From the NCBI GenBank assembly GCA_905221605.1, contig CAJNDS010001068.1, forward strand, positions 62,001 through 126,000: a stretch of DNA of 64,000 bases, in the 5' to 3' direction. This document shows, in pieces, positions 48,569 through 58,470 of this stretch (position 1 is its first letter; every line of letters begins with the position of its first letter). The notes beneath the pieces were generated by a model. It was not told where the DNA came from, made no database searches, and was given only the letters and a program-made list of their open reading frames with translations. The position numbers were made by a program, and so were the translations under genes. Source of the stretch: Symbiodinium natans (taxonomy: Eukaryota; Sar; Dinophyceae; Suessiales; Symbiodiniaceae).

Positions 48569-49672
48569 GTTTAGGGTTTGGGGGTTTGGGGGTTTGGGGG
48601 TTTGGGGGTTTGGGGGTTTGGGGGTTTGGGGGTTTGGGGTTTGGGGGCTTGGGGGCTTGGGGTTGGGGGCTTGGGGGCTTGGGGGCTCTTGGGGGTGTGG
48701 GGGCTTGGGGGTTTGGGGGTTGGGGGTTTGGGGGTTTGGGGGTTTGGGGGCTTGGGGGATGGGGGCTTGGGGGGTTGGGGGCTGGGGGTTTGGGGCTGGG
48801 GTTTGGGTTTGGGGGTTTTGTGGGTTTGGGGGGTGTGGGGGTTGGGGGTTTGGGGGTTGGGGGGTTTGGGGGTTTGGGGTTGGGGGGCTTGGGGGCTTGG
48901 GGGCTTGGGGGCTGGGGGGTTTGGGGTTTGGGGTTTGGGGTGTGGGGTGGGGTTTTGGGGGTTTGGGGGGGGGGTTTGGGGGTTTGGGGGTTTGGGGGTT
49001 GGGGGTTTGGGGGTGGAGGGTTGGGGGTTTTGGGGGTTGGGGGTTTGGGGTTTTGGGGGGGTTTGGGGGTTTGGGGGTTTGGGGGTTTGGGGGTTGGGGG
49101 GTTTGGGGGGTTTGGGGGGTTTGTGGGTTTGGGGGTTGGGGGTTGGGGTTTGGGGTTGGGGGTTTGTTGGGGGTTTGGGGGGTTTGGGGTTTGGGGTTTG
49201 GGGTTTGGGGGTTTGGGGTTGGGGGTTTGGGGGTTGGGGGTTTGGGGGTTTGGTTTGGGGTTTTGGGGGGTTTGGGGGGGGGTTTGGGTTTGAGGTTTGG
49301 GGGGGTTTGGGGGGGTTTGGGTTGGGTTGGGGTTTGGGGGTTTGGGGGTTTGGGGGTTGGGGGTTTGGGGGTTTGGGTTTGGGGTTGGGGGTTTGGGGGT
49401 TTTGGGGGTTTGGGGGTTGGGGGTTTGGGGGTTTGGGGGTTTGGGGGGGGGTTGGGGGGTTGGGGGTTTTGGGGGTTTGGGGGTTTGGGGGTTTGGGGGT
49501 TTGGGGTTTGGGGTTTGGGGTTTGGGGGTTTGGGGGTTTGGGGGTTTGGGGGTTTGGGGGGGTTTGGGGGTTTGGGGGTTTGGGGGTTGGGGGTTGGGGG
49601 GTTTGGGGGTTTGGGGGTTTGGGGGTTTGGGGGTTTGGGGGTTTGGGGGTTTGGGGGTTTGGGGGTTTAGGG
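48569..49672. repeat. 1.1-kb TTTGGGGG octamer array
   Basis: About 140 units of mainly GGGGGTTT, with TTGGGGG, TTTGGGG and CTTGGGGG variants, bounded on both sides by ordinary TTTAGGG. All three plus frames are open because the repeat has no stop in this sense (products of G, W, V, L, F). The G-strand has four or more G-runs in nearly every 30 bp, so quadruplex potential is very high. Confidence 0.98.
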
Positions 49673-49739
49673 TTTAGGGTTTAGGGTCTAGGTCTAGGGT
49701 TTAGGGTTTAGGGTTCAGGGTTCAGGGTTCAGGGGGAGC

Positions 49740-50250
49740 TTCAAGTGGTTCAGGGATCTAGGGTTTATAGGGGGTTTACAGGGCTTAGAGGGTTCATAAT
49801 TTATAGGCACTTACAGGGCTTTACAGGGGCTTATGGGGGTTTACAGGGATTTACGGGGCTTTACTGTAGGGTTTAGGGTGCGGGCTTACAGGGGCTTGCA
49901 GCAATTCGCAGGAGTTTATAGGGATTTCTAGAGGTAACTGAAAGAGGCTAATTGGGGCCTGTAGATGTCTTATTCTGCGCCAGTATTCACGGACCCCCAC
50001 ACCCTCCCCGTTTATGGTATACCCGCCCTGTCGTTTCCGCTCTCCACCCCCTGGCTGTGGTTCATGGTCTGTGGTTCATGGTTGGTTTAGGGTTGAGGGT
50101 TTAGGTTATTTGCGCGTTTAGGCTTTGGGCGGGGACGCGCAGATTACTGTGGGAAGAGGACGGAAACCCTCAAGGGTTTTAGGGTTCAGGGTCAAGGGTT
50201 TAGGCTTCCCAAGGAACTTTGCAGAGCTCGACAACCTGCAGTCCCTAATT
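49740..50250. repeat. Degenerate GGGCTTACAGGG-type tract and spacer
   Basis: 49760-49930 consists of eroded units such as GGGGTTTACAGGGATTTAC; beyond that is single-copy DNA with short G-type pieces. Confidence 0.55.
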
Positions 50251-50305
50251 CCAGCTACTAGAGGGGTTTAGGGTCTAGGGTTTAGAGCCCATAGATTAAC
50301 ACTAA

Positions 50306-50632
50306 ATGGTAACCCCAAATTTCGTAGACTTCAACGAAGAATCAGCAGGCCAGGGAGCAGTGCTCACACAGAAAATCCGCATGGGACCTCAACTCACGGT
50401 TCACAGCGCCATGCCAGTCAATTCTTTTGTTCTTACTTCTTTTACCTTATTGGTTTGGGTAGTACTGTTTGTTTTTGCTACTTTTTGTTGTTTTTTGTTT
50501 TGGGTATTGGTATTGTACATCTTGATTCCGGAGTTGATGCGAGGCATTCCTGCTTTATTCGACCGCAAGATCAGAAAGGCTTCGTCGGTGCCTGGGCATG
50601 CTGTGGCCAGCGTGCTCAGGGCTTGCGGCTAG
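50306..50632 (+). CDS. Open frame from ATG with one hydrophobic segment
   Basis: 108 codons. N-terminal polar part, then a hydrophobic stretch with VLTSFTLLVWVVLFVFATFC, then PELMRGIPALFDRKIRKASS to TAG. Could be a small membrane protein or a terminal exon; the hydrophobic part comes from a T-rich tract (50428-50520), so chance is possible. Another plus frame here is also protein-like (VHLDSGVDARHSCFIRPQDQ). Unrecognised. Confidence 0.3.
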   Translation: MVTPNFVDFNEESAGQGAVLTQKIRMGPQLTVHSAMPVNSFVLTSFTLLVWVVLFVFATFCCFLFWVLVLYILIPELMRGIPALFDRKIRKASSVPGHAVASVLRACG

Positions 50633-51011
50633 GAGCGACGGGGCACTGGAAGTAAAAGGCGCAGGTTTAGGGTTTAGGGTTTAGGGTTTAGGGTCTAGGG
50701 TTGAGGGTTTAGGGTCTAGGGTTGAGGGTTTAGGGTTTAGGGTTTATGGTTTGGGGTTTAGAGGGTAAACCCCCCAAAGAACCCAACAGCAGATTGTGTT
50801 GTGGATCAAAGTCACAGGAGTTGGATGTCGTTGTTCCCCTCCAGCGAGTCTCGGTTGCCCTCGGCTCTTTTGGGGTTTGGGGGGGGTGGGGAGGGGAGCA
50901 GGGGGGCTCGGGTTTTGGGATTAGGGCTTAGGGTTTAGGGTTTAGGGTTTAGGGTTTAGGCTTTCGGCTTTAGGCTTTAGGCTTTAGGCTTTAGGCGTTA
51001 GGGGGGGGAGG

Positions 51012-51128
51012 GCTTGGTGGGGCTACGGGCGTGGAGACGCTGATAAGAAACACCTTGCCCTTCATGAGCCCGCAAGCACTGGGACTGTGAGCCCGGGCGT
51101 TGCCAAGCTCTACCACGAAGACCAGTAG
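51012..51128 (+). CDS. Putative terminal exon
   Basis: Reads GRGDADKKHLALHEPASTGT then VSPGVAKLYHEDQ and stops at TAG. Charged, protein-like end. The minus strand is also open (VFVVELGNARAHSPSACGLM), so strand is a judgement. Unrecognised. Confidence 0.38.
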   Translation, partial: AWWGYGRGDADKKHLALHEPASTGTVSPGVAKLYHEDQ

Positions 51129-51290
51129 CCCTGAACCCTAAACCCTAAACCCTGAACCCTGAACCCTAAACCCTAAACCCTGAACCCTAAACCCTAAACC
51201 CTAAACTCTAAACCCTAAACCCTAAACCCTGAACCCTGAACCCTAAACCCTAAACCCTAAACCCCTAAACCATAATCCCCCAAACAAACC
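51129..51290. repeat. CCCTAAA/CCCTGAA array
   Basis: Alternating AAACCCT and GAACCCT units in pairs, then AAACCCCC. A second C-type array at 51427-51472. Confidence 0.93.
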
Positions 51291-51481
51291 CGAAACCCCC
51301 CCCCTCCCCCCCCCCCGGCCCTCAACCTTGCACGGACTCAAGCTGCAACTCGGTCACACAGTAACCCTCGTCCCTCCCACCCCTTCTGGAGAAGAATCTC
51401 CGCCCCGAACCCCTAAACACCAGCACCCTAAACCCTAAACCCTAAACCCTAAACCCTAAACCCTAAACCCTCCAAAAAAAC

Positions 51482-51546
51482 AACTACCACGAAGGCCCAG
51501 TGGCGGTAACCATCAGAGGTTCAACCCGGCTGCTGGCCTTGAAAGG
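51482..51546 (+). CDS. Putative exon with array-supplied donor
   Basis: Framed C-type left, G-type right. Reads NYHEGPVAVTIRGSTRLLAL then K; the border is GAAAGG followed by GTTTAGGG. Unrecognised. Confidence 0.36.
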
Positions 51547-51705
51547 GTTTAGGGTTTAGGGTTTAAAGGGTTTAAAGGGTTTAAAGGGTTTATAGGGTTT
51601 ATAGGGTTTATAGGGTTTATGGGGTTTATAGGGTTTATAGGGTTTATAGGGTTTATAGGGTTTTTAGGGTTTTTAGGGTTTAGGGTTTAGGGCTTAGGGC
51701 AGCTC
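51547..51705. repeat. TATAGGGTT/TAAAGGGTT nonamer array
   Basis: TTTAGGG, then TTTAAAGGG, then TTTATAGGG nonamers, then TTTTTAGGG; the nonamer recurs at 12.05-12.25 kb. Confidence 0.94.
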
Positions 51706-51980
51706 TCTACAGGTTCGAAGTTGCGATTCAGGGCTCAGGGATTAGGGGTTCGTGGTTCGGGCTCAGGGTTCTCGGTTTGCTGTTTTTACTTTCTGTTGTT
51801 TCCTCTTTTTTTTTTTTGTGTGTGTGTGTGTGTTGCTTTTTGCACTGTTGGTGGGGGGCTTAAGGGCTTCCTAAAAGACCTAATTGAAGGGCCATGGTTC
51901 TTGTCAGCAGCAGGTCGCCTTGTGGAGAAAGCCTACTTTGCGACAGCCCATGAGCAAAGCCCTTGGAGAGAACCCTGAGC

Positions 51981-52087
51981 TTGGGACGTTCCCCCTTATA
52001 CGAACAGTCCTTAATGGGGATTCTCGTATCCCCTATCGTCATCCCGAATCAGATGAAGGACTGCTAGTACCAAGGGGGAACATCCCA
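51981..52087. mobile_element. TIR-D element
   Basis: Left TTGGGACGTTCCCCCTTATA; right CCAAGGGGGAACATCCCA, complementary ends of about 18 bp with a few mismatches. Confidence 0.75.
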
Positions 52088-52127
52088 GCCCTACATCCGA
52101 AAAGGGTCCGAGCTTCAGGCTTCCCTA

Positions 52128-52385
52128 AACCCTCAACCCTAAACCCTAAACACCCTAAACACCCTAAACACCTTAAACACCCTAAACACCCTAAACACCC
52201 TAAACACCCTAAACCCCCTAAACCCCCAAAACACCCTAAACACCCTAAACCCCCTAAACCCCCTAAACCCCCTAAACCCCCTAAACCCCCTAAACCCCCT
52301 AAACCCCCTAAACCCCCTAAACCCCCTAAACCCCCTAAACCCCCTAAACCCCCTAAGCCCCCTAAGCCCCCTAAACCCTAAACCC
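52128..52385. repeat. CACCCTAAA then CCCCCTAAA nonamer array
   Basis: About 9 CACCCTAAA units followed by about 16 AAACCCCCT units. Lys-Pro-Pro/His open frames here are artefacts. Confidence 0.96.
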
Positions 52386-52386
52386 T

Positions 52387-52488
52387 CAACAGCAGACCAA
52401 GGCCCCCGGCAGCCGAGGTGGTGATGAAGGTGAAGGACCGCTGCCGGAGGAAGTTTCGGCAGTAGAGGACGCAGCCTCATGCCGTTTC
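52387..52488 (+). CDS. Putative exon between opposed arrays
   Basis: Reads QQTKAPGSRGGDEGEGPLPE then EVSAVEDAASC up to TTTCGGGTTTTAGGG. Acidic, protein-like. Unrecognised. Confidence 0.4.
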
Positions 52489-52489
52489 G

Positions 52490-52625
52490 GGTTTTAGGGT
52501 TTAGGGTTTAGGGTTTAGGGTTTAGGGTTTGGGGCTTGGGGCTTGGGGCTTGGGGCTTGGGGCTTGGGGCTTGGGGCTTGGGGCTTGGGGCTTGGGGCTT
52601 GGGGCTTGGGGCTTGGGGCTTGGGG
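52490..52625. repeat. TTTAGGG array switching to GGGGCTT
   Basis: Five heptamers, then 14 identical GGGGCTT units (52527-52625), another fully homogenised variant. Confidence 0.96.
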
Positions 52626-52639
52626 TTCAGCAGTTCCCG

Positions 52640-52845
52640 AAAAAGGGTTCAGGGCTTATGGGTTCCAGGCAGCGTTTCAAGCGAGGGCTCTGATTGAGGG
52701 CTTAGGGGTGTCCGCAAACTAGCAACGACAACCATGACAGTAATCATAACAACAGTAGCAACAAAGACTCATATCAAGATAAGCAACCATCATGATAACC
52801 ATCACGGCCACACTCCATTCACATGAGCACGTAAAGGGGCAGGGA
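52640..52845. other. Single-copy spacer
   Basis: AT-richer sequence with irregular ACAACCATGACAGTAATCAT-like trinucleotide texture. No feature. Confidence 0.35.
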
Positions 52846-52998
52846 AGAACCCTGAACCCCAAATCCTAACTCTAAATCCTAAATCCTAAACCCTACACAC
52901 TCAACCCTAAACCCTAAACCCTAAGCCCTAAACCCAAAACCCTAGCCCCCCTGCTCCCCTCCCCACCCCTCCACACCCTAAACCCTTATAGACCCTTC

Positions 52999-53073
52999 TT
53001 CTTGCGGCTGGCAGCCGTGCGCAACAAAGAGCATGTTGGGACACTTCAGCCCCGCCGAGAAGAGCACCTCGAG
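52999..53073 (-). CDS. Exon-like segment between opposed arrays
   Basis: Minus reads EVLFSAGLKCPNMLFVAHGC; plus reads FLRLAAVRNKEHVGTLQPRR and ends CGAGG followed by GTTTAGGG. Both are plausible; minus looks slightly better. Unrecognised. Confidence 0.3.
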
Positions 53074-53074
53074 G

Positions 53075-53375
53075 GTTTAGGGTTTCGGGTTTAGGGTTGT
53101 AGGGTTTAGGGTTTAGGGTTTAGGGTTTAGGGTTTAGGGTTTAGAGTTTTAGGGTTTTAGGGTTTCGGGTTTAGGGTTTAGGGTTTTAGGGTTTTAGGGT
53201 TTTAGGGTTTAGGGTTTCGGGTTTCGGGTTTCGGGTTTAGGGTTTAGGGTTAGGGTTTAGGGTTTAGGGTTTAGGGTTTAGGGTTTAGGGTTTAGGGTTT
53301 AGGGTTTAGGGTTTAGGGTTTAGGGTTTAGGGTTTAGGGTTTAGAGTTTAGGGTTGAGGGTTTAGGGTGTAGGAA
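53075..53375. repeat. Long TTTAGGG array with TTTTAGGG and TTTCGGG units
   Basis: Roughly 42 units; clean from 53255 to 53340. Confidence 0.96.
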
Positions 53376-53430
53376 TTTTGGTGTTTCGCGGCTTAGGGCG
53401 CTCTCTAGGGTTCAGGGGTTCCGGGGTTCA

Positions 53431-53528
53431 GGATGTTCCCCTCTATACTAACAGCTCCTTGATAAGCATTCTAGTACCCCTTATAAGAATCCCTATCAAG
53501 GGCTGTTCGTATAAGGGGGAGCATCCCA
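53431..53528. mobile_element. TIR-D element
   Basis: Left GGATGTTCCCCTCTATACTA; right TTCGTATAAGGGGGAGCATC then CCA. The interior also pairs (CTTGATAAGCATT with AATCCCTATCAAGGG), giving a long hairpin. Confidence 0.73.
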
Positions 53529-53539
53529 AGTTGTTCAGC

Positions 53540-53945
53540 CTTTTTGGTGTTCATGGTTTAAGGTTCAGGGTTCGCGACAAAGGGAGAAAAGCCTCTACAA
53601 CCTGCAACCCCCAAACCTGTAGCCCTGACCCCACACCCCACCAAACAAAAGCACCCAAAGTCCCGCCCGGGCCGGAAGCCTCATGAGGGGCCACGTTCCT
53701 CAGTGGAAAGAGGCGCATCTTTCCTTTTTACAACTCCAGGAAGTTCCCAGGTGGGCGGGAGGGGCGGGGGGGAGGGGGTACCTTGTGCAAGGCCTGTATA
53801 AGGGGCATATGATCACGAAAGCTAGGGTTTTTACAGGGGTATCAAGAAGGCTGTGGTCGCCCTTGGCTTACATACCCCACCTCCCTTAAGAGCCCTATAA
53901 CGCTCCTAAGTAAGACGTAAGATCCTCCTCTTGAACTTACAGAAA
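53540..53945 (+). other. Unique region with plus-strand frames
   Basis: Frames of 102 (53378-53686, starts within array and TIR-D) and 68 codons (53683-53889, contains ARVFTGVSRRLWSPLAYIPH). No splice support; unrecognised. Confidence 0.27.
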
Positions 53946-54049
53946 GGGACCCTAAACCCTAAACCCTAAACCCGTAACCCTAAACCCTAAACCCTACATG
54001 CCTTTGCAGGTCAACTACAGGGCCTGAACTGAGGCTCGGTGACCCATCC

Positions 54050-54400
54050 TTTTAGGGTTTGGGGTTTGGGGTTTAGGGTTTAGGGTTTAGGGTTTAGGGT
54101 TTAGGGTTTAGGGTTTAGGGTTTAGGGTTTAGGGTTTAGGGTTTAGGGTTTGGGGCTTAGGGTTTAGGGCTACGGATGCTACTAAACCCGCCCTACTTGT
54201 AACCTCCAACCACATGGGGCTTGGGTTTAGGGTTTAGGCTTTAGGCTTTAGGGTTTAGGGTTTCGGGTTTCGGGTTTCGGGTTTCGGGTTTAGGGTTTAG
54301 GGTTTAGGGTTTAGGGTTTAGGGTTTAGGGTTTAGGGTTTAGGGTTTAGGTTTTTAGGTTTAGGGTTTAGGGTTTAGGGTTTAGGGTTTAGGGCCAAAGT
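54050..54400. repeat. Two long TTTAGGG arrays
   Basis: 54055-54175 and 54225-54400, separated by 50 bp of unique DNA; TTTCGGG units form a block at 54258-54287. Confidence 0.95.
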
Positions 54401-54426
54401 AGGGGTACAGGGTTCATTCTCGGGGT

Positions 54427-54451
54427 GGGGGGGGGGGGGGGGGGGGGGGGG
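54427..54451. repeat. G homopolymer, about 24 nt
   Basis: Longest G run in the window; length likely imprecise in any assembly. Confidence 0.9.
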
Positions 54452-54656
54452 CTCCTACGACGAGGAGTTTAGTAATTGAGGATTAGGGGATTCCTATTTT
54501 AAGGAAAGTGTCACAGTCATATCTCTATAAGGAATGGGCCCAGTGAAGTGGGTAGCTTGTATTCCACACGTCTGGGGACTGAAATTCTGGAGGCTCCACC
54601 CCAAACCCTAAACCCCAAACCCCAAACCCCAAACCCTAAACCCTAAACCCTAAACC

Positions 54657-54726
54657 AAAGGAACTCTGCAGCTCGGCTGCCAATCCTGCAGTCCACGAAC
54701 ACAAAGGTCGTGCCGAAACGCTTCAT
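54657..54726 (-). CDS. Putative exon starting at ATG
   Basis: Minus reads MKRFGTTFVFVDCRIGSRAA then EFLW, protein-like with a hydrophobic beta-type stretch. Another minus frame over the same bases reads HEAFRHDLCVRGLQDWQPSC. Unrecognised. Confidence 0.33.
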
Positions 54727-54879
54727 GGCTCAAGCCTTGAAAGATGGGTTCTTGGGTGTCCTGGGCCTGTTTCAGCCTACCTAAACCCCCCAAACCCCAA
54801 ACCCCAAACCCCAAACCCCAAACCCAAAACCCAAAACCCCAAACCCAAAACCCAAACCCAAAAACCATTCGAAAACGCA

Positions 54880-54973
54880 GGGTTCTCCCTTTTGTGTTGA
54901 GCCAGGTGGCACAACGACGTGAAAAAGTCGTGTTTCGCAATAACTGGCACCAGTGCTTCGCAACAGACTTCAT
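54880..54973 (-). CDS. Putative exon, unknown protein
   Basis: Minus from ATG reads MKSVAKHWCQLLRNTTFSRR then CATWLNTKGRTLRF. Basic, cysteine-containing. Separated from the previous segment by AAACCCC/AAACCCA repeats (54780-54865) that in sense read GGGTTTT and could supply a donor. Unrecognised. Confidence 0.37.
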
Positions 54974-54999
54974 GGTACCTCGGGCTCCGCGTGTGTTAG

Positions 55000-55105
55000 G
55001 GCTTTAGGGTTTAGGGCTGTAGGGCTTCAGTAAGTTTAGGGTTTAGTAAGTTTAGGGTAGGGCATAGTAAGTTTAGGGTTTAGTAAGTTTAGGGTTAGGC
55101 TGGGT
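55000..55105. repeat. TTTAGTAAG variant repeat
   Basis: GTTTAGGGTTTAGTAA units (14-bp) repeated about five times, an odd composite of the telomere unit with a TAAG insert. Confidence 0.8.
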
Positions 55106-55514
55106 TGCGAGTTTGTTTGGGATTGGGCGAGGGAGTGGCTGGACAAAATCGGCTGATGCAGCACAGCTGACCCGGCCATGGGCACCGAAGTAAATAGAAC
55201 CCCAAGTACGCCCTCAACCTCATGGGATCCTTTTGCTAACCCTACCCTTCTTTAGGTTCTTTTTTAGGCTAGGTGGGGGCAGGGGGTTCAGGGCTGTGTG
55301 GGATCCCTAAACCTGAACCTCAGCAACTAAGGGGGACTAGCAGAGGACGCCCTCAGACCGAATGCCAGGGCGCAAGAAGTCCGGAAGGAGCTGGGCAATT
55401 TCCGCCTCGGATTCTAAGGTTTCTCAAGTTTAGAGACTAGGGTTCACGGCTGATCCGCCGACCCTGGCGACGTGTCGGATGGGTTTTGGAGGTGGCCCCA
55501 GCGAGGATTGACGC

Positions 55515-55850
55515 AAGAATGCCCGCCTTGGAAAAGCCGCTGCCACCCACGCCCCCCCCCCCCCCCCCCCAATTTGCAAACACGCTGCTCGCATGATGGG
55601 TTTCAAAAAGACTCTTCACGCAAGCCCCCCATGATGGTGTGTAGAAAGCTTGCACAGCTTAAACCTCCCCATTTGCAAAAACGCTGCTCACATGATGGGT
55701 TTCGAGAAGATTCATATGCTTTGAATCAGGCTTCCACGTCTTGGAAAAGCGAGGGGGTTGGGGGGGGGTAGCCCCCTTTTGCGAACAACACTCGCATGCA
55801 TGATGGGTTTTAAAAATCATTCCTATGCTTTGAACGCCCCCGCCTTGGCC
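55515..55850. repeat. Imperfect tandem repeat, about 105-bp period, three units
   Basis: Repeated blocks CTTGGAAAAGC and GCAAACACGCTGCTCGCATG then ATGGGTTTC. Each unit contains a C or G run at the same relative place (55552-55570 C19; 55753-55768 G-rich), so homopolymer expansion and unit duplication went together. The plus frame repeats CSHDGF. Confidence 0.75.
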
Positions 55851-56094
55851 CCCCCCCCCCTCCCTCGGTCGCCCAGATATCTCGACAGCTTCACGATCCC
55901 CAAATTTCCCGTCCTTCAAAACACATCCCTTTCGTGTTATTCCACGACAACCCCCCCCCCGCCCCAGGCCCGAAACCCTGAACGCCCCAAAAGCCCCGAA
56001 AACCCCACCCTAAACCCTAAACCCCGAAACCCTACTAAACCCCCAAACTGTAACCCCAAACCCCAAACCCCAACCCAAATGAATCAAGCCTCCG

Positions 56095-56118
56095 CCCCCC
56101 CCCCCCCCCCCCCCCCCC
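56095..56118. repeat. C homopolymer, 24 nt
   Basis: Follows a C-type region with AAACCCC units; precedes a short GC-rich segment. Confidence 0.9.
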
Positions 56119-56167
56119 GCCTTGCAGGGGGCAGCCTGACCAGCCATCTTCGTGCGGAGGAACTCCT

Positions 56168-56230
56168 GGGGTTTAGGGTTTAGGGTTTAGGGCTTAGGGC
56201 TTAGGGCTTAGGGCTTAGGGCTTAGGTCTT
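56168..56230. repeat. G-type array with GGGCTTA
   Basis: Three TTTAGGG then five GGGCTTA units. Confidence 0.92.
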
Positions 56231-56337
56231 AGGGGTCTTGAGTTTTCAGTGTTGAGGATTGCGGTTTGCAGCCGCTGGCACCCTGGGAGCTCCCGAAAAG
56301 GAGCCTCAAGCAGAAGCACCTTGCTTTAGCGTGAAGA

Positions 56338-56429
56338 GTTCTCTAAATGATGGTCTGCTTTAGGGTCACTTTACGAAGGCGGCCCCGAATATTTAGGGTA
56401 CCCAAAAAAAGGACCATGATTTAGAGAAC
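56338..56429. mobile_element. TIR-F element, best copy
   Basis: Left GTTCTCTAAATGATGGTC (56338-56355); right GACCATGATTTAGAGAAC (56412-56429): 18-bp ends with one mismatch. Including GA/TC outside, the match extends to 20 bp. Confidence 0.8.
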
Positions 56430-56990
56430 TCACCAAATATTGCGTGGTGCCCCGAAAGGGGGGGGGTCCAACCCGGCCTTGCACTGCTTCTCCAGGTCCC
56501 AGGGTATGGGAAAGATCGTGAGATAGTCGGAGACCTGATACACCTGGCGGCTTGGGGCCGAAGGCTTAGGGCTTAGGGGCGCTTTAGGTGGAATCCTGGG
56601 CTAGGTTCAGCTGTGCGGGCCAGAAAACATCCATCTTGAATGATGGTGGGGTGCGAATTAACAAATCACTGACCAAAGTGCCACTACCCGAAACCCTGAA
56701 CCCTCAAACCGCCAAAAAAACCTCCAAAACCCTTGTAACACCAGCTCCCGTCCAGGTCGCCGTCTCCTTCTGCTGTCGCCGCACGCGTCTGATGTCCTGT
56801 GCTACGTGGCCCTACGTGGCCCCGCTAGCCTTGGAAAGCTCCTCGGCTTTTTGTGCCTCCCACTGATATGAACCTACCCAACCCCCCCGCCCCAGAAAAA
56901 AAGGGAGGTTAATTGTAGCATGGTGATATAGACAGAAAGCATCTGGCACAATTGAGAGGGGGGATCTTGATCTTTGGGGAGGGTGAGGCA
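56430..56990. other. Unique region with weak frames
   Basis: Plus frame 56588-56866 contains TPAPVQVAVSFCCRRTRLMS, with a tandem CTACGTGGCC (56801, 56811). Unrecognised. Confidence 0.27.
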
Positions 56991-57032
56991 GGAGGGAGAG
57001 GGAGAGAGAGAGAGAGAGAGAAAAAAAAAAAA
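56991..57032. repeat. GA tract then A run
   Basis: (GA)n about 30 bp followed by 12 A. Confidence 0.93.
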
Positions 57033-57279
57033 GATGTCGAACCCTGACCTCTGGCACCCAAGAAAAGCCCTCAACCCTGAACCCTTAACGCTAAACGGCC
57101 CTTCCTTCCATCCTTAAGCCTCCATGCGGATCACTCGGACAACACTCCGGGTCCGCCAGGTCGTTGGTGACGAGCGAGGCAAACATGGAGCCGAAAAGCA
57201 GCCTTCAGCTGGGGAGCCGGGTCAGAGCTGCACCTCAACCCAGTGAGAAGCCTTCGGAGCCTCCCAAAAAAGGAAGGCA

Positions 57280-57413
57280 CCCTAGGCACCCTGAACCCCT
57301 AAACCCTGAACACCAAACCCGGAACACCAAACCCTGAACCCTAAACCCTTAACCCTTAACCCTAAACCCTAAACCCTAAACCCTAAACCCCAACCCTGAA
57401 CCCTAAACCCTAA
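57280..57413. repeat. CCCTAAA-type array
   Basis: Variable at first (AACACCAAACCC), then clean AAACCCT. Confidence 0.92.
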
Positions 57414-57414
57414 G

Positions 57415-57514
57415 AGCTCCCTTGTGCCGAGAAACGCCGAGCCCGAGGCCAAGAGCGCGACCACCCTGTCAGAGAGCTCGTTCAGATCGAGTCTGGCTCT
57501 TAAAATATCGAAGC
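57415..57514 (+). CDS. Putative exon between opposed arrays
   Basis: Reads SSLVPRNAEPEAKSATTLSE then SSFRSSLALKISKL, ending at GCTAGG followed by GTTTAGGG. Serine-rich, protein-like. Unrecognised. Confidence 0.4.
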
Positions 57515-57705
57515 TAGGGTTTAGGGTTTAGGGTTTAGGGTTTAGGGTTTAGGGTTTAGGGTTTAGGTTTTAGGGTTTAGGGTTTAGGGTTTAGGGTTTA
57601 GGGTTTAGGGTTGAGGGTTGAGGGTTGAGGGTTGAGGGTTTGAGGGTTTGAGGGTTTGAGGGTTAAGGGTTTGGGGCTTAAGGTTTAGGGTTTAGGGTGT
57701 AGGCG
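57515..57705. repeat. TTTAGGG array with TTGAGGG block
   Basis: About 14 heptamers, then TTGAGGG and TTTGAGGG units. Confidence 0.94.
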
Positions 57706-57879
57706 TAGACCCAAAACCCTGAACTCTTAGAGTCAGAGAGCTCGAAGGCTCCTCCTCACCTTGCCACCCTGTACCCTAAAGCCAGGAAAAACCGAGGGGA
57801 AAAGGTCCTCCTCCAGCCCTAACCCTGGACCCCAAACCTTACAGGAGCCCACACCAAGAAGCACCACGTCTCACGGGGC

Positions 57880-58095
57880 CCTAAACCTTAAACCCGAAAC
57901 CCCAAATCTGAACCCCAAACCGCCCCTAAAGCCTAAACTCCAAACCCCTAAACCCTAAACCCGAAACCCCAAACCGCCCCTAAACCCTAAAACCTAAACC
58001 CTAAACTCTAAACTCTAAACCCTAAACCCTAAACCCCAAACCCTAAACCCTGAACCCTAAACCCTAAACCCTAAACCCTAAGCCCTTAACCCTGA
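57880..58095. repeat. CCCTAAA-type array
   Basis: Degenerate then clean; also contains a CAAACCGCCCCTAAA unit twice (57918, 57971). Confidence 0.92.
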
Positions 58096-58108
58096 TCCCC
58101 AAGGGTTG

Positions 58109-58190
58109 GAAGGCTGAGGTGCCCCCCGAAAGGGCCTCTCGAGCTGGGTGGGCAGCAGCATGTTCTCGGCAGTACGCACCTGAGGGCTTA
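58109..58190 (+). CDS. Putative exon between opposed arrays
   Basis: Reads KAEVPPERASRAGWAAACSR then QYAPEG. C-type left, G-type right. Unrecognised. Confidence 0.35.
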
Positions 58191-58245
58191 GAGGGTTTAG
58201 GGTTGAGGGTTTAGGGTTTAGGGTTTAGGGTTTAGGGTCTAGAGG

Positions 58246-58470
58246 GTCACTGTTCTAGCATTCATAGTCACTAGGGGGTTCCAGGCTTAGAAAAAAACCA
58301 CCCGCCCAAAGAATCCCATAACATTAACAAAATATTAGGTCTTCATCCTACCGAGCCCCCCGACGAACAATGGGGTCAGATTGACCGAAACGTCACCAAC
58401 ACTGGTCCAGATTGACCGAAAAGTCACGAACATTGGGGTCAGATTGGTATATATATATATATGATAGAGA
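58246..58470. other. Single-copy spacer with a 37-bp direct repeat
   Basis: GGGGTCAGATTGACCGAAAC motif recurs at 58372, 58408 (partial) and 58435, followed by a short (TA)7 tract at 58449-58463. Confidence 0.6.

Noticed and set aside
48578-49684. Open frames of 126-368 codons in all three plus frames
   Set aside because: They are translations of the TTTGGGGG octamer array (only G, W, V, L, F and a few others). The repeat has no stop on this strand, so openness means nothing.
52139-52480. Lys-Pro-Pro and Phe-Arg-Gly repeat frames
   Set aside because: Both strands of the CCCCCTAAA nonamer array.
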